Part shown: in pieces, positions 48,501 through 58,500 of the stretch
Layout: the number at the start of each line of letters is the position of its first letter
How positions within the stretch are numbered: position 1 is the first letter of the stretch
NCBI GenBank assembly: GCA_013400975.1
Contig: WBMZ01005380.1
Location: 1 to 64,000, forward strand
Length of the DNA stretch: 64,000 bases
Direction of reading: 5' to 3'
Source of the DNA: Atrichornis clamosus
Lineage: Eukaryota; Chordata; Aves; Passeriformes; Menuridae
The notes under the pieces: generated by a model
What the model was told of the DNA's origin: nothing
Seen by the model: the letters and a program-made list of their open reading frames with translations, nothing else
The model's database searches: none
Made by a program: the position numbers and the translations under genes

Positions 48501-51500
48501 TCTTCTTTTGTGGTCCCAAATACTGAGAAAAAACCCTGCCTCCTCTATTTGCAGTAAAACTTGATCCACCTTTGAACATCCAGAGCAACACCACTGCCAG
48601 CAAGTGCCAGATATCATGGAGTGTGTGGAATGTGCCTTGGTACCTCGCTGAAATTCTTCAATATGAGTTGCAGTATAAGGAGTACAGCATGTCCTGGGAG
48701 GTAACTGGATGAGGCACACAGTGATCCTGCCTTGCTCTTGCAAGGTAGAATGGTCTTGTCACTCAGCTCAGGGTTCTCCACCAGCTGACTTAAGCTGGCC
48801 TTTCTGGTTTCCCATATCAAGGCTGAAAGATTTTATATAAAACATCAATACTGAAGATCAATAACTCTTCTTCTCATGAACCCTGCATTCAGAAGTCATC
48901 CATCATCATGCAGGCCCTCTTCTTGCATCTAAGAAAAGAGGATTTGGAAAAGAAAAGAGAAGGAAAAAAACAAAAAAAAGAGTATTTAAAAAACATCCTT
49001 TTGCCCAATCCCTTTAATAGCAATGCTTTGGAATACTTTGCAGGTTGCATTGAACAAGACACTACCCAGTTCACTGCCACAGATAGAAATTGAAGCCACA
49101 GAGCTTCGCATTGGAATTGCTTATGTTGCAAGAGTTCGCTGCAAAGTTTCTGAAAATGAGAATTCGTACCACAGCCAGTGGAGTGAGTGGAGCCAGACAA
49201 CAGGGTTTCAAAGAGCAGGTACAAAGAATGTTGCTTTCATCTTATTTCTTTACTTTTCACGTCCATGTTCCAAAAAAAGGAAGATACCTGGTAAAATGTA
49301 AGCTTTTAAAATCAGAACTAGCTCTCCTCAAGTATTCATAGTCAAATTACTTTCTTTGAGGCCTTTAGCTGCCTGTGTCGTTTGCATTGCTTGGTTATTT
49401 GGGCTTTTTCTTAAAAAATTTTGTGCTGATTCTTTTCCTAGATGTCCCAAAACTGTCTGAAAAGATCCTAAATACCAAAACTATGAAGTTCTTGTTCATT
49501 CCTCTGACTTTTGGCACTCTACTCTATTTATTCTGGAACTGCAAGCTTTCTTCAAGGTATGAGATTTTCATGAAGTTCCCCTTGATCTTTATGGCCTGAA
49601 GAACGTAAATCAAGAGTCGTTTATATCCGTTCTGCTTCCTAATTCTGCTGCACAGACTCAGGTATTTCCAAAAGCTTTTTTGACAATCTTGGAACGTGAC
49701 ATGTTCCTTGGCTGATGACAGTTAATGACCCACTATACAGTCCTTAAGGAGACCAAAGTACGTTTGTGACTCCCAAATTCAGCTAAAGTTCAAGGATGAT
49801 AGTCTCTTGGAGTTAAAGAAATTTAAACCCATGGAAATTTTTTGTTAAGCTTCATGTAGATAAATTAAAAGTGCAAGGACACAGCAATACATAAAGGTGG
49901 TTGAACTGATGTCAATGTTAAGCTACTTGTGACATACCTGGCAGGAGTCAGTATGTCAGTCACCAATATAGGCAAACTACACCGCCTCAGATTCAGTTGA
50001 GACCAAGATGTACAGAGATAAAAGTGTTTCTAGAATCTTGATTCAACCATCCTCTGCAATTTTTTATGGTGGCAGAGCAAAGGCAAATCTCCTACCTCTT
50101 TCTTTTCTGCCTTGACATACATTATTATGCCTCATATACACATCATTCTTAGAGAAACAGAATACATGCATTTTTCAGGATAGCCTCTAATAAAGGTGCA
50201 AGGATGTCTGGCAGAATTTCTCTGTCTAAATGAAATGAAACTAGAACTCTCTAAAACACTTCCACAAACAGTGGTTTAGATCAAATAAGCTGATAAACAA
50301 ATGCTTTAATAGCGCAGTGCATATAACAAGTAACAGACCAGTATATTAAGTTAGTGGCATATTCCTAAGAAACTTATAAGTGCTTCAGGCTAGAAACATT
50401 AAATTCATGCACAGGTGGCAGAAAAAATTGCATGAGAAGTCAGAAATCATGACAAGTGGGCTTCTTGTGCAATCTTCCTAACATAAGTGTAGAGGCTTGG
50501 ACTAATCAGTATCATGGAAACAGAATACAGAAAAATTGTCTTTTTTTTTTAAGTGTTGTTTTCTCACTTTAGGGCAAAAAGCCTGACCTGCTTTAACATT
50601 CCCACGCCAGCTGCTTTCTTTCAGCCGCTCTATAATTTGCACAATGGGAATTTTAAGGTAAGAAGTAAGTTCCTTTCTTATGACCCTCATTTCATGACAG
50701 GAGGAATTTTTTTTCCCTGGGATTAATCATTTTAGCTCCTGAGCAGAATTGCTGACACATGGTTCTGATCTTCCTGAGAGTTTACAGTTTCTCAGTTTCC
50801 TGCCTCCATGTACTAGCTAACCACCAGAGCTTCCATCCAGCTTCTTGCTCCTTAGGAGTGGAACCCCTCCAGTGACTCCCAACTTAGGCTGAACCCAAAA
50901 GGTGAACCCTGTCCTTTCAAAACCAAAGCAATACAGGCAGCTTGCATTATATTCTGGAGGTGTAATCTTGTAAAAATTCTTGTAAAATTTTGTGAAATTA
51001 GCAACTAGATTATTTACCATATTACTCTAACTTTGCCTGTTGGATTTGCACCAAACCTCTGGGTTATTGTGCCAAAGCCATACAGAAAGAACAGTTATTT
51101 TGGAATAACCATGCAAAATGACCCCAACTTATTGATCCTTTCACTAGGAGTGGGTTGGACCGAATGAGGCTTGTAGCCAACTTGGAAGAGGCGAGGCAAG
51201 CAACTCAAGCAAAGTGAATGCAGATAGAGTTTCTGATCTAAACACCCAAGAACTGATTTCTCAAATCCCCTTGAAACCTATGGAAAGCACAAATCTGGTT
51301 ACTGCAGAAGAAAACTTTGCATTTGCCTCAGGTCCAAGTCAGCAGTATGTCCCCAGCAGGTACGTAAGAGCAGAAGATGTAGAGGTTAGGCTGGGACTAT
51401 TGTTTGCACCAAACCATGCTGATGATACCATTGGCCTGAAAATCTCTGAAATAATTAAAGACAACATTGAAAGCCCTAGCATTGGAAGGAATTATCCCTC

Positions 51501-51687
51501 TCACTCACAGCATGGAAAAGGTGACTGTTTTGTTCTTCAAGAATCTTTGGAGATAGCAGATATGTCCTTCAGTGGCAGCGACTACTGTACTTTGTGTGAC
51601 AATGATACCACAGGAGGTTTGATTTCTGCTGAACTACTGAAGCTTTCCAGTGGCAATAGCCTTGTTAAAAATCAGAAAGATCAGTGA
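45424..51687 (+). CDS. IL9R: Interleukin-9 receptor (eight coding exons)
   Basis: IL9R binds IL-9 together with the common gamma chain and activates JAK1/JAK3 and STAT1, 3 and 5. Exons join as 45424-45502, 45878-45986, 47649-47842, 48555-48700, 49044-49218, 49442-49556, 50573-50657 and 51148-51687. They total 1443 nt, or 480 residues (human 521), fully open. The call rests on CLNNYVTTVSCTW, PRKHIKLDPPLNIQSN (human PRRHVKLDPPSDLQSN), LQYELQYKEYSMSWE and WSEWSQTTGFQ (WSEWS 222-226). A short helix at about 249-266 follows, then NIPTPAAFFQPLYNLHNGNF, against human NVPSPAMFFQPLYSVHNGNF. These fit IL9R better than IL21R or IL2RB. The tail is shorter than in human and has only four tyrosines. Intron phases 1-2-1-0-1-2-0 equal those of IL21R. 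Human IL9R lies on the X/Y pseudoautosomal region rather than beside IL21R. Confidence 0.92.
46370..46520 (+). mobile_element. Possible LTR-derived block in IL9R intron 2
   Basis: A TATAAAAG box at 46470-46477 is preceded by a CCAAT-like GGCCAATGG and followed by a change to GC-richer sequence. This resembles an LTR promoter inside the intron between 45986 and 47649. No paired element, duplication or retroviral frame was seen. Weak call. Confidence 0.2.
49044..49218 (+). CDS. IL9R: IL9R exon with WSXWS box
   Basis: This exon encodes the last strands of the second fibronectin III domain (GIAYVARVRCKVSENENSYH) and the box QWSEWSQTTGF. Human IL9R reads GQWSEWSQPVCFQ at the same place. The acceptor is CTTTGCAG and the donor GCAG|GTACAA (phase 1). 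Confidence 0.93.
49442..50657 (+). CDS. IL9R: IL9R transmembrane and box 1 exons
   Basis: Exon 49442-49556 gives a lysine-flanked hydrophobic helix (FLFIPLTFGTLLYLFW), rather short at about 16-18 residues. Exon 50573-50657 gives the basic stop-transfer and box 1 (IPTPAAFFQPLY), then HNGNFK. The intron between them is phase 2 and the one after is phase 0, as in IL21R. Confidence 0.9.
51148..51687 (+). CDS. IL9R: IL9R last coding exon: cytoplasmic tail
   Basis: This exon holds 179 codons from EWVGPNEACS to the TGA at 51685-51687. After the EWVG start, which is shared with KWVG in IL21R, the tail is Ser/Asp/Glu-rich and presumably disordered. It has four tyrosines in the contexts YVPS, YVRA, YPSH and YCTL. 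DYCTL parallels human NYCAL. None fits the YxxQ consensus that in human IL9R (YLPQ) recruits STATs. Confidence 0.9.
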   Translation, partial: EWVGPNEACSQLGRGEASNSSKVNADRVSDLNTQELISQIPLKPMESTNLVTAEENFAFASGPSQQYVPSRYVRAEDVEVRLGLLFAPNHADDTIGLKISEIIKDNIESPSIGRNYPSHSQHGKGDCFVLQESLEIADMSFSGSDYCTLCDNDTTGGLISAELLKLSSGNSLVKNQKDQ

Positions 51688-51794
51688 CTTTTGCTGAGGA
51701 ATGCTGCCTACAAAGTTCCTCTCACCTCTCAACACTGTCTTCCAAAATGGCTTAAGTGGTGACTGTGCAGACAATTTCAAACGTATCATTTTAA

Positions 51795-51800
51795 AATAAA
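51795..51800 (+). terminator. IL9R: IL9R polyadenylation signal AATAAA
   Basis: A canonical AATAAA lies about 108 bases after the IL9R stop codon and is the nearest downstream candidate for the mRNA 3' end. Confidence 0.55.
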
Positions 51801-51829
51801 TCCTCATTTTCTGTACTTTGGAAGAAGAT

Positions 51830-54800
51830 TGTGACCAAGTCCTCTCTCTAGGAAATACTACCCTTACAGGCATGGCAAAGCCTGACTCTGGCAACATCTG
51901 CTTTTTCAGAGACACATGACTATGCCCTGCCCTTAATTAACCTCCTGGCTGCAAGGTCCAGTAAACCCCTTGTCTAAGGAGGCAGCAGCAGACCTGCTGT
52001 TCTTCCTCAGGAAGAGCTATTGAAATTGTGCACCTCTTGGAAGCAGCAATATTTGCAAAGTGATGAACCACGATTTAAACTCCATTTTTAAGAAACGATG
52101 CATGATTTTTCACATAATCATGATAAACAATTTTTGCTTAAGAAGGTAATTTTGCTTCTTAATATGATATCGATGAGTTCAAGTGGTTCCTGGTTTAGCC
52201 AGAATTTGTAATTGCTCTATTTAAAGATAATCAGACAGTGGGCCTTGTTCTTCATTATCTTGAATGGCTGTAACTTTTTATTTTGCAATAACTAAGCCTC
52301 ATGTACTGCTTTGATTATAAAAATTTGTTTCAAGGTTAAGTGGCTGGACTGATCTAATGGAGAAAGGTGAAAAACAAGGAGACCACAAATGAGCTTCATT
52401 TAATCACAGAACAGGCCAGGCCCACTGCATCTCCAGGGCTTCTATTATTTCTCCAGAACTGATGGGTAGCTTGTCTATCTGCACAATAGGTACAGCCTTT
52501 CTAAGCTGGATCTCTGGAGGTTTACTTTCTGCAATAGACACAGAAAATCCTATACACAATTAGCTACCTACCAAGCAGATTTCTGTAGTCTTAGTTGCAT
52601 CTCCTAGATTTAATGGGCTCAACAGTTTTAGCAAGCATGCTGAGGTATGTACACGTATCTAAATTAGCTGGGACATGCATATATACAGTCACATACATTC
52701 ATTCCTTCTTCCTTTGAGTACTTCCCTTTTCTCTCTGGTGAGAGCTAGCGCAGATTAATTTTGAAAAGGCAAAGAAAGACTTCATTTAGAAGAAACAAAG
52801 TAGGTCGAAACATCCTTCCTAGAAAGTGTGTTAAGCCAGAGAAATGTTGTGAAGAGTCTTCATCTATGAGAAAAACAGGAACAGAAGGAGGAGTTACATC
52901 CAATTTGTGTGACAACCACAGGAGGTGACAGCAGTGATTTGTTTTCAGTGTTGTAAGTGAAGGGCTTTTCTGATACCTGAAAAAATATTCCATTTCTGGT
53001 CCTTTGTGCTTTTTAACTTGCAAAAACAATATTCAAGGGTGCTCCTTTACTATGCCATGATCTAATGGAAAGTGAAGAACATGATGTTGCTGTCATTAAC
53101 AGTTGCTCTAATTTCCCCAGGATAAGAAAATCAGTAAAATAATACTACATACTTGGAGGATTTTGGTGATCCCAAACTTTTAGACCCCATAGTGTGGTTT
53201 GATGTAGTGTCCAAATTTCAAATCTTCAGAATCTGAGGGATGCTTTCTGAAATTGTCAGATCAAGTGTATCTTAAATCTGTCATATTTTGACAGCCCTTA
53301 CTTATGAACATGTGCACAGAAATTGAACGTTTCATAAAATCTTGTTCAGTTAATAACGTATTCTGTACCAGCAGTATTAGCAAAATGAGAGTGGGAACAA
53401 TTATATTCAGATATGAGTAGGGAGAAGCAGGTCAGGCTATGGAAGGGAGAGCACAAAACTTCATGAAAAGAGAAGCAAAAGAAAACAGAGATTGAATGTA
53501 GTCAGATATTACTTGAGAGAAATGAAATGCCAAAGCTGACGCTGCCCTTTAGGGTAGGATAGGAAGACTCTAAGAACTCAGTCTCCAAATGATGACAGGT
53601 TGATGGTTAAAATGCTGAAATGATATTCCAGCATTAGTGGTTCTCCAGGTGAAACTCTTAAAAACTTTCAACTGCTACTGCTTTTATGGAGATACTTAAA
53701 AATATTACTTGTTGTAGCTAAAAAAAAGAACAGAATGCCTCTGCTTTACAACGAGGTCTTTGGAACAATCAAAGCGTCGCTTTCATTTAGTCACTGAAAT
53801 ACTACAAATTTTCTAGAAAAGCAGGCTAAAAACCCCCTTTTTCTCCCCTGTACTTTTACTTTGTGTTTTTGTTTTTCTTTTGAGGTTTTTCAGTTCTTTG
53901 GGGTTTTTTTTTGGTGCCATGTTTTAGGTATTAGGGTCAAGCTATGTTTTTCCACAGCTTCTTACAGAATCTCTGAACTATTCTGAGTTTTCCCTCTAAG
54001 AGTGATATATATCCTTCCAGTGGAAGGTAGAGAACTACAGTCTAGTAAGGAGAGATAACATGGGCTCTAGTCAAGCCTGTGAAGCCTTTCCTGTCCTGGG
54101 ACTGCCAAGTGCATGCTATGTGTATCACCTGCCATCAGAACAAAGTAGACAGCATTTTTCCCTTTTTCATCTTTTGAGTTTTGCCAAAAGAAACCATTTC
54201 AGAAGATATTTAAGTAATGTTTGTAAGCCACTAAGGAGTTGAAAATGTTCTGTGGCAGATTTAGGTTTAGTTGTGGGTTTGTGTATTGGCTGGTTTGGGA
54301 TTTTTTAATCTCACCTGGGACTTCTACTCCCATATGCTGCCCATATGGGTGTGGGAGCTCTCTTTAGCCTCCACCTCGGTCTGAGGGACACAATTTGTCT
54401 TCAGTTCTGTCTCTGTGTCGTGTCCTGTATGGCCTCTGGGCCCGGGCTTCAGGTAGGTTATATTATTTTGGATAGCCCCCTTGGGTGGATGTGGCAGTGT
54501 CCCCCGCTCCCCGGGGCAGTGTCTTACACACCCCGGGGCAGTGTCCCCCACACCTCAGGGCAGTGTCCCCACACCTCAGGGCAGTGTCCCCCGCTCCCCG
54601 GGGCAGTGTCCCCCACACGCCGGGGCAGTGTCCCCCACACGCCGGGGCAGTGNCCCCACACGCCAGTGTCCCTCACACCCCGGCCCAGCACGATGCCCTT
54701 TGGCGCGTGGCCGCCCCCTGCTGGCGGATCCCGCCGGCCGGACGCCGCGGGTGGTTTCTCCAACATACCCCACCACAGGCAGCGTTTGCTTTCCCAGATT

Positions 54801-57250
54801 CTCTTCTACTGATTCACACCTTCCTGAAGGCTTGGATATACTATTCAACTGCATTCTCATTTGTTACAAGAAGAATGGAATAAGTACTAGCTGCCGTTCT
54901 CAAATTCTGTATGTCATTATGTGCTACAGTAAGTATTGGTTTGCAGTACCATCTCACTTATAATTAATTATTTTAATGACAGTAGCTCTCACATCCTATT
55001 TCAATATATTGCTAGTAACCTATTTTTTCACAGTTGATATTGATGCATTTGCTTTCTTTTTCGAAGTGCAACACTTTGCATATTATGTTATTTAATGTTA
55101 TTTAGACTATATTTAAAATTGGTCAAAGTATTTTTTCTCTTCATTTTTGTGGCAAGTGACTAAAATCCTTCCCAGAACAATATAACAAATTTTGTATACA
55201 TACTTTTATTTCATTACCAAAACTGATGAAAATATTGAATTAGACCAAGTTTGAGCCTGGAATGCCACTTGAAATGCCATTTCAGTTTAACAGGGAACTG
55301 CTAATTATTAGACTCAAATACATTACAAAAAATTTTAATAATTCATTAATAAGACTAGGTACTAGCATTTAGGCCAATTAGCTTCCTTAGTTTTCTTTTA
55401 AAATTGAACTGTCTCAAAAGTCTTATCAAAGTCAAATGATATACTATCTATTCCATCAGCAGCAAGTAAGCTCTCTTGTCAAAGACAGAAGTTGATGAAT
55501 CAATTTATGTTGTTTCTCTGTTTAATCCTTCAGTTGGTTTAGCATTATTTTGGGCCCTATTTTTTGTACATTTGAAGATCAGACTATCATTCAGAAGTCC
55601 TCTAGGTTTCTTGAATGGCTTCTCAGAAATAACTTTCAACATTGCAGAGACTGCTTCAGTTATCTATGGCTTGCTTGGGGTTTTGTTTGCTTGGGGTTTT
55701 TCATTTGTTTTTGGTGTTTTTGTTTCATTTTCCAAAAAAATGACAAATTCCATCTGTCCCTGCAGAACTGAACACACTTGCTAAGGGCTTTAACTCAAAT
55801 TTTGTGTGTGCTATTACTATCTTGTTAAAATGAATCATATTAATCATCTTCATTGTTAAACTAGATTATCCTACTGAAAAAAAAAGGGGGTGCTCTATTC
55901 TCCAATCCATTACACCTCACTACTATTCACTCCCTCTCCTGTACAAGAATGGGCCCTTACTCTCCCTTTTTCCTAAGACTAATGACAAACTTGTACATTT
56001 TGCAGTTGCTGCCTTTTCTAATTTAGTTTCTCTGAACAAGAGATAAAAATCTTTACAGTCCAAGTTTTCTAGCAGGTTTGGTACCCTACCCTCTGCAAGA
56101 TGAAGCCATTGGATTCCACAGCATTGTCTTAATCCTGAAGGATTACATATGATGTAATGATGTATCATGAACTGGCTTTAAATGCTACTATGTGCTTTAT
56201 TACCTCTGATCTAAAGGCACCATTTCCTTTTCTAGAAAGGAAAATGTTACAGTGTGCTGATACTAAGCAGCAGAACCTAGCAAATTGCCTATAGTAATGC
56301 TGTTGCCTGATTTGTGTTTGCCTCAGCTCATACATGCTGGAATACACATATAGTCTGTATGGCTGATCCACAGCCCAGAGCTGAATCAGAGTGACATGTC
56401 TGCCCAAGCCCTACTGGAACAGGATGTGAGTCTGCACAGAACTGTCTTGACATATAGAGCTTAATTGAGTAGTCATGTAATATTATTACAAGTCTGCATA
56501 TTTTGGTTCCTTCCTTTTCTTTGTGTTCACAACTCTTGGTTGTGTAATGTTTAAAATAGCTGTAAACTTAGCTATGTGTGATCCATAAATTTTACTAGTT
56601 TTCTGATGAGCCTGGTATTTTGAAGCCTTATAAAAGTATCCAAGGACATAAACATAAATTCAACTGGTAAACCAGCTGTGTGGATCATTATGATACTGTC
56701 TGGTTAGAGACAAAACTGTAATCACAGGACAGAAAATTTTCACCAGATAACATAGAAAAGAATCTGCCTTTTTGCCAGGATAATCTCTTTGAATTCATAG
56801 ATGTGAAAACCATCAGAACAACATTCAGTAGCCACAAACAGTTATGGCATTAATGCCTTAAGCTACACAAAAGCTTTTTGCTACTTGGCAGAGTTTCTCT
56901 GAAAGGCCTAATGTATGGATACAATCTGAAGAGTGAAGGTAAGCTTACAAAAAAAACCCCGCACATGTACATTGACTGACACATGCATCCAACCTATTAC
57001 AAGATCAATTGTTCCACTCTGCAGAAGGATGCGAAAATTATCAAACAGGAAAGTTGATTGAGGCTGGCTATTTTGAAAATCTTTCTAAAGGAAGTAGATC
57101 AACCCTGGGACACTGCAGTTGCTCTGGCCCTCCATGCCACCCCCATTTGAAGCTAAGTATCTGTATCTTGTAGATTCTGATGCAGTTCAGTACACAAGAT
57201 GGTCTTTCCCTGCCTCATCCTTTTGAGAAATCCCTCACAACTCTATGAAT
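51830..57250. other. Intergenic region after IL9R
   Basis: About 5.4 kb of AT-rich DNA without a supportable gene. The one distinctive block is the GC-rich 22-bp minisatellite at about 54500-54690. The open frames across that block are products of the repeat and have no exon borders. Confidence 0.6.
54500..54690. repeat. 22-bp GC-rich minisatellite
   Basis: About eight imperfect copies of a unit like GGGGCAGTGTCCCCCACACGCC repeat head to tail, with variants CACCTCA and CGCTCCCC. The unit is about 22 bp in the most regular part (54601-54655). The array carries the window's only ambiguous base, an n at 54653, which suggests the array was hard to read or assemble. Confidence 0.93.
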
Positions 57251-57289
57251 TCCTTGACAAATTCTAATTGCTCGCTGCAGCGTCGTGCA

Positions 57290-58500
57290 GCGCTAGCCCG
57301 TCCCTTCCGGCGCCTGTGCCCGACGTGGTCAGCGCTGGGTCCGGCGGGCTCGGGCCAGGACCGCTGCTCGCACACGGTCTGACAGGACGCCGTTAACGGC
57401 ACCACGGGTTCGTACGGATCACAGGGAAAAAAAAAAATCTGTCAGAACCGCCTAGGGAGAGCGGGTGTCACGCAGACGAGACAGGTTCTCAAGAGCGAAC
57501 GCCCGCACTGGCGCTGCCTTTATGACGCACTCGAGTTCCGAACCGTGCGGAGGGCGCGGCACTCCTGGGGGGGCCGGGCGGGGCGGGGCGGGGCGGAGCG
57601 ACCCGACCCGGCCCGGCCCGCCGTGTTCACGCTACTGCCCGCCGCTCCCACGGTTCGCCGCCGTCGTGGCACGAACCCGGATGTAAGCGTCCGCGGCAGG
57701 TGTTGCCCGGCGGTCCCGCCCTCTTCCGCCCTCACCATCCGCAGCTTCCTGAGGGAATCATCCCCACAACTGCGCATGCTCACTTGGGCTTGGGCGCTAA
57801 GGCTGACGGGGGACGCTCTGTTCTGGCTCGCGTGTGAGTAACAGTTACCACCACCAATGAGCGAGTGGATTGCACGGAAGTCCCGCCCACAGCGGGGGGA
57901 TTGTTGTGGTGACGTAAGGGGCGGGGGACGCGGGTGCTTCATTGGCTCAGGCTGGGCCGAGCGCCTGGCGCGGAACGGGCGGGGAGTGACCCCGGTCCGG
58001 GCGGGCCATGGCCAGTACCGGCAGCCCCCTGGTGAGTCCGGGCGCGGGGAGCGGCCCGCAGGCCAGGCGGGCCATGGCCAGCACTGGCAGCCCCCTGGTG
58101 AGTCCGCCCGGGACTGCGGCCCGCGGGGTACTGGGGGAATAAGTAGGCCCGGGTGCCCGGGCCGGCCCATGAGAGGTGCCCGGCCTTGCCCAGCGCTCTG
58201 CTGGCGGTGAGATCGCGGTGGGCTTTCGCGCTCGGCCCCGCTGCCTGCGCCCGCTCAAACAGGGCGGGTGAACGGGCGCTGCCCTCCGTGGGACCAGTCT
58301 CGGCGCTGCTGCTCGCGGTCCTTCATCCAGCCCCAGCTGCCGCAGGCCTCGCGGGAGGGCCCCGTTCTTCCCCGAGCGTGGCTCGTCCGCGGGAGGCGGT
58401 GAGGCCGAGGGTGAAGGGGCCTCACTGCGGCTTCTCGCGGAGCTCCGTTTTCGGTTCCGGGTACGGGGCGTTGGCGTGGCTTTGCCGGGCCGTCTCCCGC
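57290..58500 (+). promoter_or_regulatory. CpG-island promoter of the next gene
   Basis: CpG density rises abruptly at about 57285. Visible elements are a run of overlapping Sp1 boxes (GGGGCGG) at 57577-57597, a CCAAT at about 57853, a CRE-like TGACGTAA at 57910-57917, and an inverted CCAAT (ATTGG) at 57941-57945. There is no TATA box. These sit just before the start codon at 58008. The layout is that of a housekeeping-type promoter; the sites are motif matches only. Confidence 0.75.
58008..58097 (+). CDS. First coding exon(s) of an unidentified gene, present twice
   Basis: Two near-identical modules, each a Kozak-like GGGCCATGG start followed by 24 coding bases and a CCCCCTG|GTGAGT donor, lie at 58008-58031 and 58074-58097. 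Both encode MASTGSPL and end in phase 0. They are 66 bp apart and in frame, so a transcript using the second donor could start at either ATG. I do not recognise the protein from eight residues, and no second exon is evident before the window ends. Some other gene or a noncoding role is possible. Confidence 0.5.

Noticed and set aside
45424..51687. Calling the third receptor a second IL21R or IL2RB
   Set aside because: The hinge HIKLDPPLNIQSN and the box 1 run FFQPLYNLHNGNF match human IL9R more closely than the other receptors.
54324..54963. Three long overlapping + strand frames and - strand shadows
   Set aside because: They are open because the 22-bp minisatellite is translated in each frame as a repeated Pro/Gly/Thr-rich string.
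57520..58170. A 216-codon open frame on the - strand in the CpG island
   Set aside because: Long open frames are expected by chance in CpG-rich DNA. The translation is Pro/Arg/Gly-rich with repeats caused by the 66-bp duplication, and no start context or splice structure supports it.
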